Shown here piece by piece: positions 6,861 through 7,863 of a stretch of DNA of 7,863 bases; positions within the stretch are counted from its first letter, which is position 1, and every line of letters starts with the position of its first letter. The notes below the pieces were generated by a model. The model had not been told where the DNA came from. It saw only the letters and a program-made list of their open reading frames with translations, and searched no databases. The position numbers and the translations under genes were made by a program. The stretch covers positions 1 to 7,863 of the forward strand of contig CAMLJW010000238.1 of the NCBI GenBank assembly GCA_946480485.1. The letters run 5' to 3'. The DNA is from an uncultured Streptomyces sp. (GTDB taxonomy: Bacteria; Actinomycetota; Actinomycetes; Streptomycetales; Streptomycetaceae).

Positions 6861-6899
6861 GCGACGACGCTGACATTTGCCGTTACGTACTGCCGGAGG
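6852..6899 (+). promoter_or_regulatory. Expression platform: anti-Shine-Dalgarno stem sequestering the terC ribosome site
   Basis: CCTCCGGCAG (6852-6861) is a perfect 10-bp complement of CTGCCGGAGG (6890-6899), whose GGAGG (6895-6899) is the terC ribosome binding site, 4 nt before GTG 6904. The first six bases of the anti-SD strand, CCTCCG, are also the 3' half of the riboswitch closing stem. Aptamer folding and RBS sequestration therefore cannot coexist, implying translation is ON when the aptamer is closed by Mn2+. The pairings are seen; the switching direction is inferred. Confidence 0.7.
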
Positions 6900-6903
6900 C
6901 GCA

Positions 6904-7863
6904 GTGGATGTCTCGACGACCCCTTGGGTCCTGACCATCGTGGGCCTTACCGCCCTCATCGCGGTCGATTTCTTCATCGGCCGCAAGCCCCACGACGTAT
7001 CTGTCAAAGAAGCGGGAATCTGGACGGTCGTCTGGATCGTCCTGGCCGCGCTGTTCGGACTCGGACTGTTCCTCTTCAGCGGCGGCCAGCTCGCCGGGGA
7101 GTTCTTCGCGGGCTACATCACCGAGAAGTCGCTGAGCGTCGACAACCTCTTCGTCTTCGTTCTGATCATGGCGAAGTTCTCGGTGCCCTCGCAGTACCAG
7201 CAGCGGGTGTTGCTCGTCGGCGTACTGATAGCGCTCGTGCTCCGCGCGATCTTCATCGCCGCGGGTGCCGCGATCATCGCGAGCTTCTCGTGGGTCTTCT
7301 ACATCTTCGGTGCGTTCCTCATCTACACCGCCTGGAAGCTGATCCAGGAGGCCAAGGCCGACGATCCCGAAGAGGAGTACGAGGAGAACAAGCTGCTCAA
7401 GGCCGCCGAGAAGCGCTTCGGCGTGGCCGACCGCTACCACGGCACCAAGCTGTGGATCCGGCAGAACGGCAAGCGGGTCATGACACCGATGCTGGTGGTC
7501 ATGCTCGCGATCGGCACCACGGACGTGCTCTTCGCGCTCGACTCGATCCCCGCGATCTTCGGCCTGACGCAGGACCCGTACATCGTCTTCACGGCCAACG
7601 CGTTCGCGCTGATGGGTCTGCGGCAGCTGTACTTCCTCATCGGCGGGCTGCTCAGGAAACTGGTCCACCTCAGCTACGGACTGTCGGTCATCCTCGGCTT
7701 CATCGGCGTCAAGCTGGTGCTGCACGCGCTGCACGAGTCCGGCGTCCACGTGCCGGAGATTTCCATCCCGGTCTCACTCGGTGTGATCTGCGCGGTCCTG
7801 ATCATCACTACGATCACCAGCCTGATGGCATCCAAGAAGCTGGCCGCGGCCGAGGCGGCGCAG
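6904..7863 (+). CDS. terC: TerC family integral membrane protein (probable Mn2+ exporter), 3' end cut by window
   Basis: 320 codons open to the right edge, no stop. TerC/Alx-type proteins are polytopic inner-membrane proteins; several export Mn2+, some protect against tellurite or help metalate secreted enzymes. The family signature EKSLSVDN is at 74-81 and the second half-repeat TTDVLFALDSIPAIF at 205-219, with TANAFALMGLRQLYF at 230-244; these acidic and Asn residues within helices are the likely metal path (D80, N81, D207, D213). There are about eight to nine hydrophobic segments, the first at 8-26 and 40-58. The loop at 150-190 is charged (DDPEEEYEENK) and probably cytoplasmic. The start is GTG 6904 behind GGAGG; ATG 6908 is out of frame. 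Related streptomycete proteins are only slightly longer, so little is missing. It has its own promoter and riboswitch leader, separating it from the upstream TerD operon. Confidence 0.94.
   Translation, partial: MDVSTTPWVLTIVGLTALIAVDFFIGRKPHDVSVKEAGIWTVVWIVLAALFGLGLFLFSGGQLAGEFFAGYITEKSLSVDNLFVFVLIMAKFSVPSQYQQRVLLVGVLIALVLRAIFIAAGAAIIASFSWVFYIFGAFLIYTAWKLIQEAKADDPEEEYEENKLLKAAEKRFGVADRYHGTKLWIRQNGKRVMTPMLVVMLAIGTTDVLFALDSIPAIFGLTQDPYIVFTANAFALMGLRQLYFLIGGLLRKLVHLSYGLSVILGFIGVKLVLHALHESGVHVPEISIPVSLGVICAVLIITTITSLMASKKLAAAEAAQ

Noticed and set aside
6593..6873. Two small plus-strand open frames over the terC leader
   Set aside because: They cover the riboswitch and promoter region, have no good ribosome binding site, and no recognisable product.
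6908..6910. ATG 4 nt after the chosen terC GTG as alternative start
   Set aside because: It is in a different reading frame from the TerC protein.
6883..7749. A 288-codon minus-strand frame opposite terC
   Set aside because: Low-complexity Asp/Glu/Arg/Gln-rich product typical of antisense to a GC-rich membrane-protein gene; terC is unambiguous on the plus strand.
1..7863. Search for CRISPR arrays, tRNA or rRNA genes, insertion sequences and attachment sites
   Set aside because: No regularly spaced repeats, cloverleaf sequences, transposase or integrase motifs were seen; the window reads as ordinary core chromosome apart from the items listed.

Overview
The window is very GC-rich, actinobacterial DNA. 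Dense GC-ending codons, GTG starts and near-identity of the UvrB protein to Streptomyces UvrB (recalled, not searched) point to a Streptomyces-type chromosome. It looks like core chromosome: there is no transposase, integrase, tRNA, CRISPR array or long repeat.

Layout. (1) On the minus strand, 1-512, a methylated-DNA-protein-cysteine methyltransferase (Ogt/MGMT) runs off the left edge. (2) A 288-nt divergent spacer carries two inverted repeats that could be operators. (3) On the plus strand, 801-1664 encodes a seven-helix MHYT-domain membrane sensor with no output domain. It is followed at once by uvrB (1705-3849), the DNA damage-recognition helicase of nucleotide excision repair. An 11-nt perfect Shine-Dalgarno sequence overlaps the MHYT stop codon, so the two genes are probably an operon. 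(4) After a structured 141-nt spacer comes a canonical TerD protein (3991-4569). 37 nt further on is a 659-residue composite protein (4607-6586): a TerD-like domain without the usual calcium loop, a proline-rich linker, a coiled region, and a C-terminal domain resembling an FtsK/HerA-type ATPase that has lost its P-loop. (5) A 317-nt leader (6587-6903) holds a probable promoter and a yybP-ykoY-type Mn2+ riboswitch. (6) A TerC-family membrane protein, starting at GTG 6904, runs off the right edge.

How it fits together. The left half is DNA repair (direct alkyl reversal plus excision repair) with a membrane sensor for a diatomic gas or redox signal embedded in it. The right half is a small Ter module: a cytosolic Ca2+-binding TerD, a TerD/FtsK-like scaffold and a TerC transporter. 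The riboswitch suggests that terC belongs to Mn2+ homeostasis. The most informative non-coding signal is in that leader. The 3' strand of the riboswitch closing stem (CCTCCG) is also the start of a perfect 10-nt complement to the terC ribosome binding site, and the ribosome binding site repeats the CGGAGG of the 5' aptamer strand. That gives a simple mutually exclusive switch for translation.

The least expected protein is the TerD/FtsK-like fusion. Functions are inferred from motifs and remembered family sequences; no search was run.
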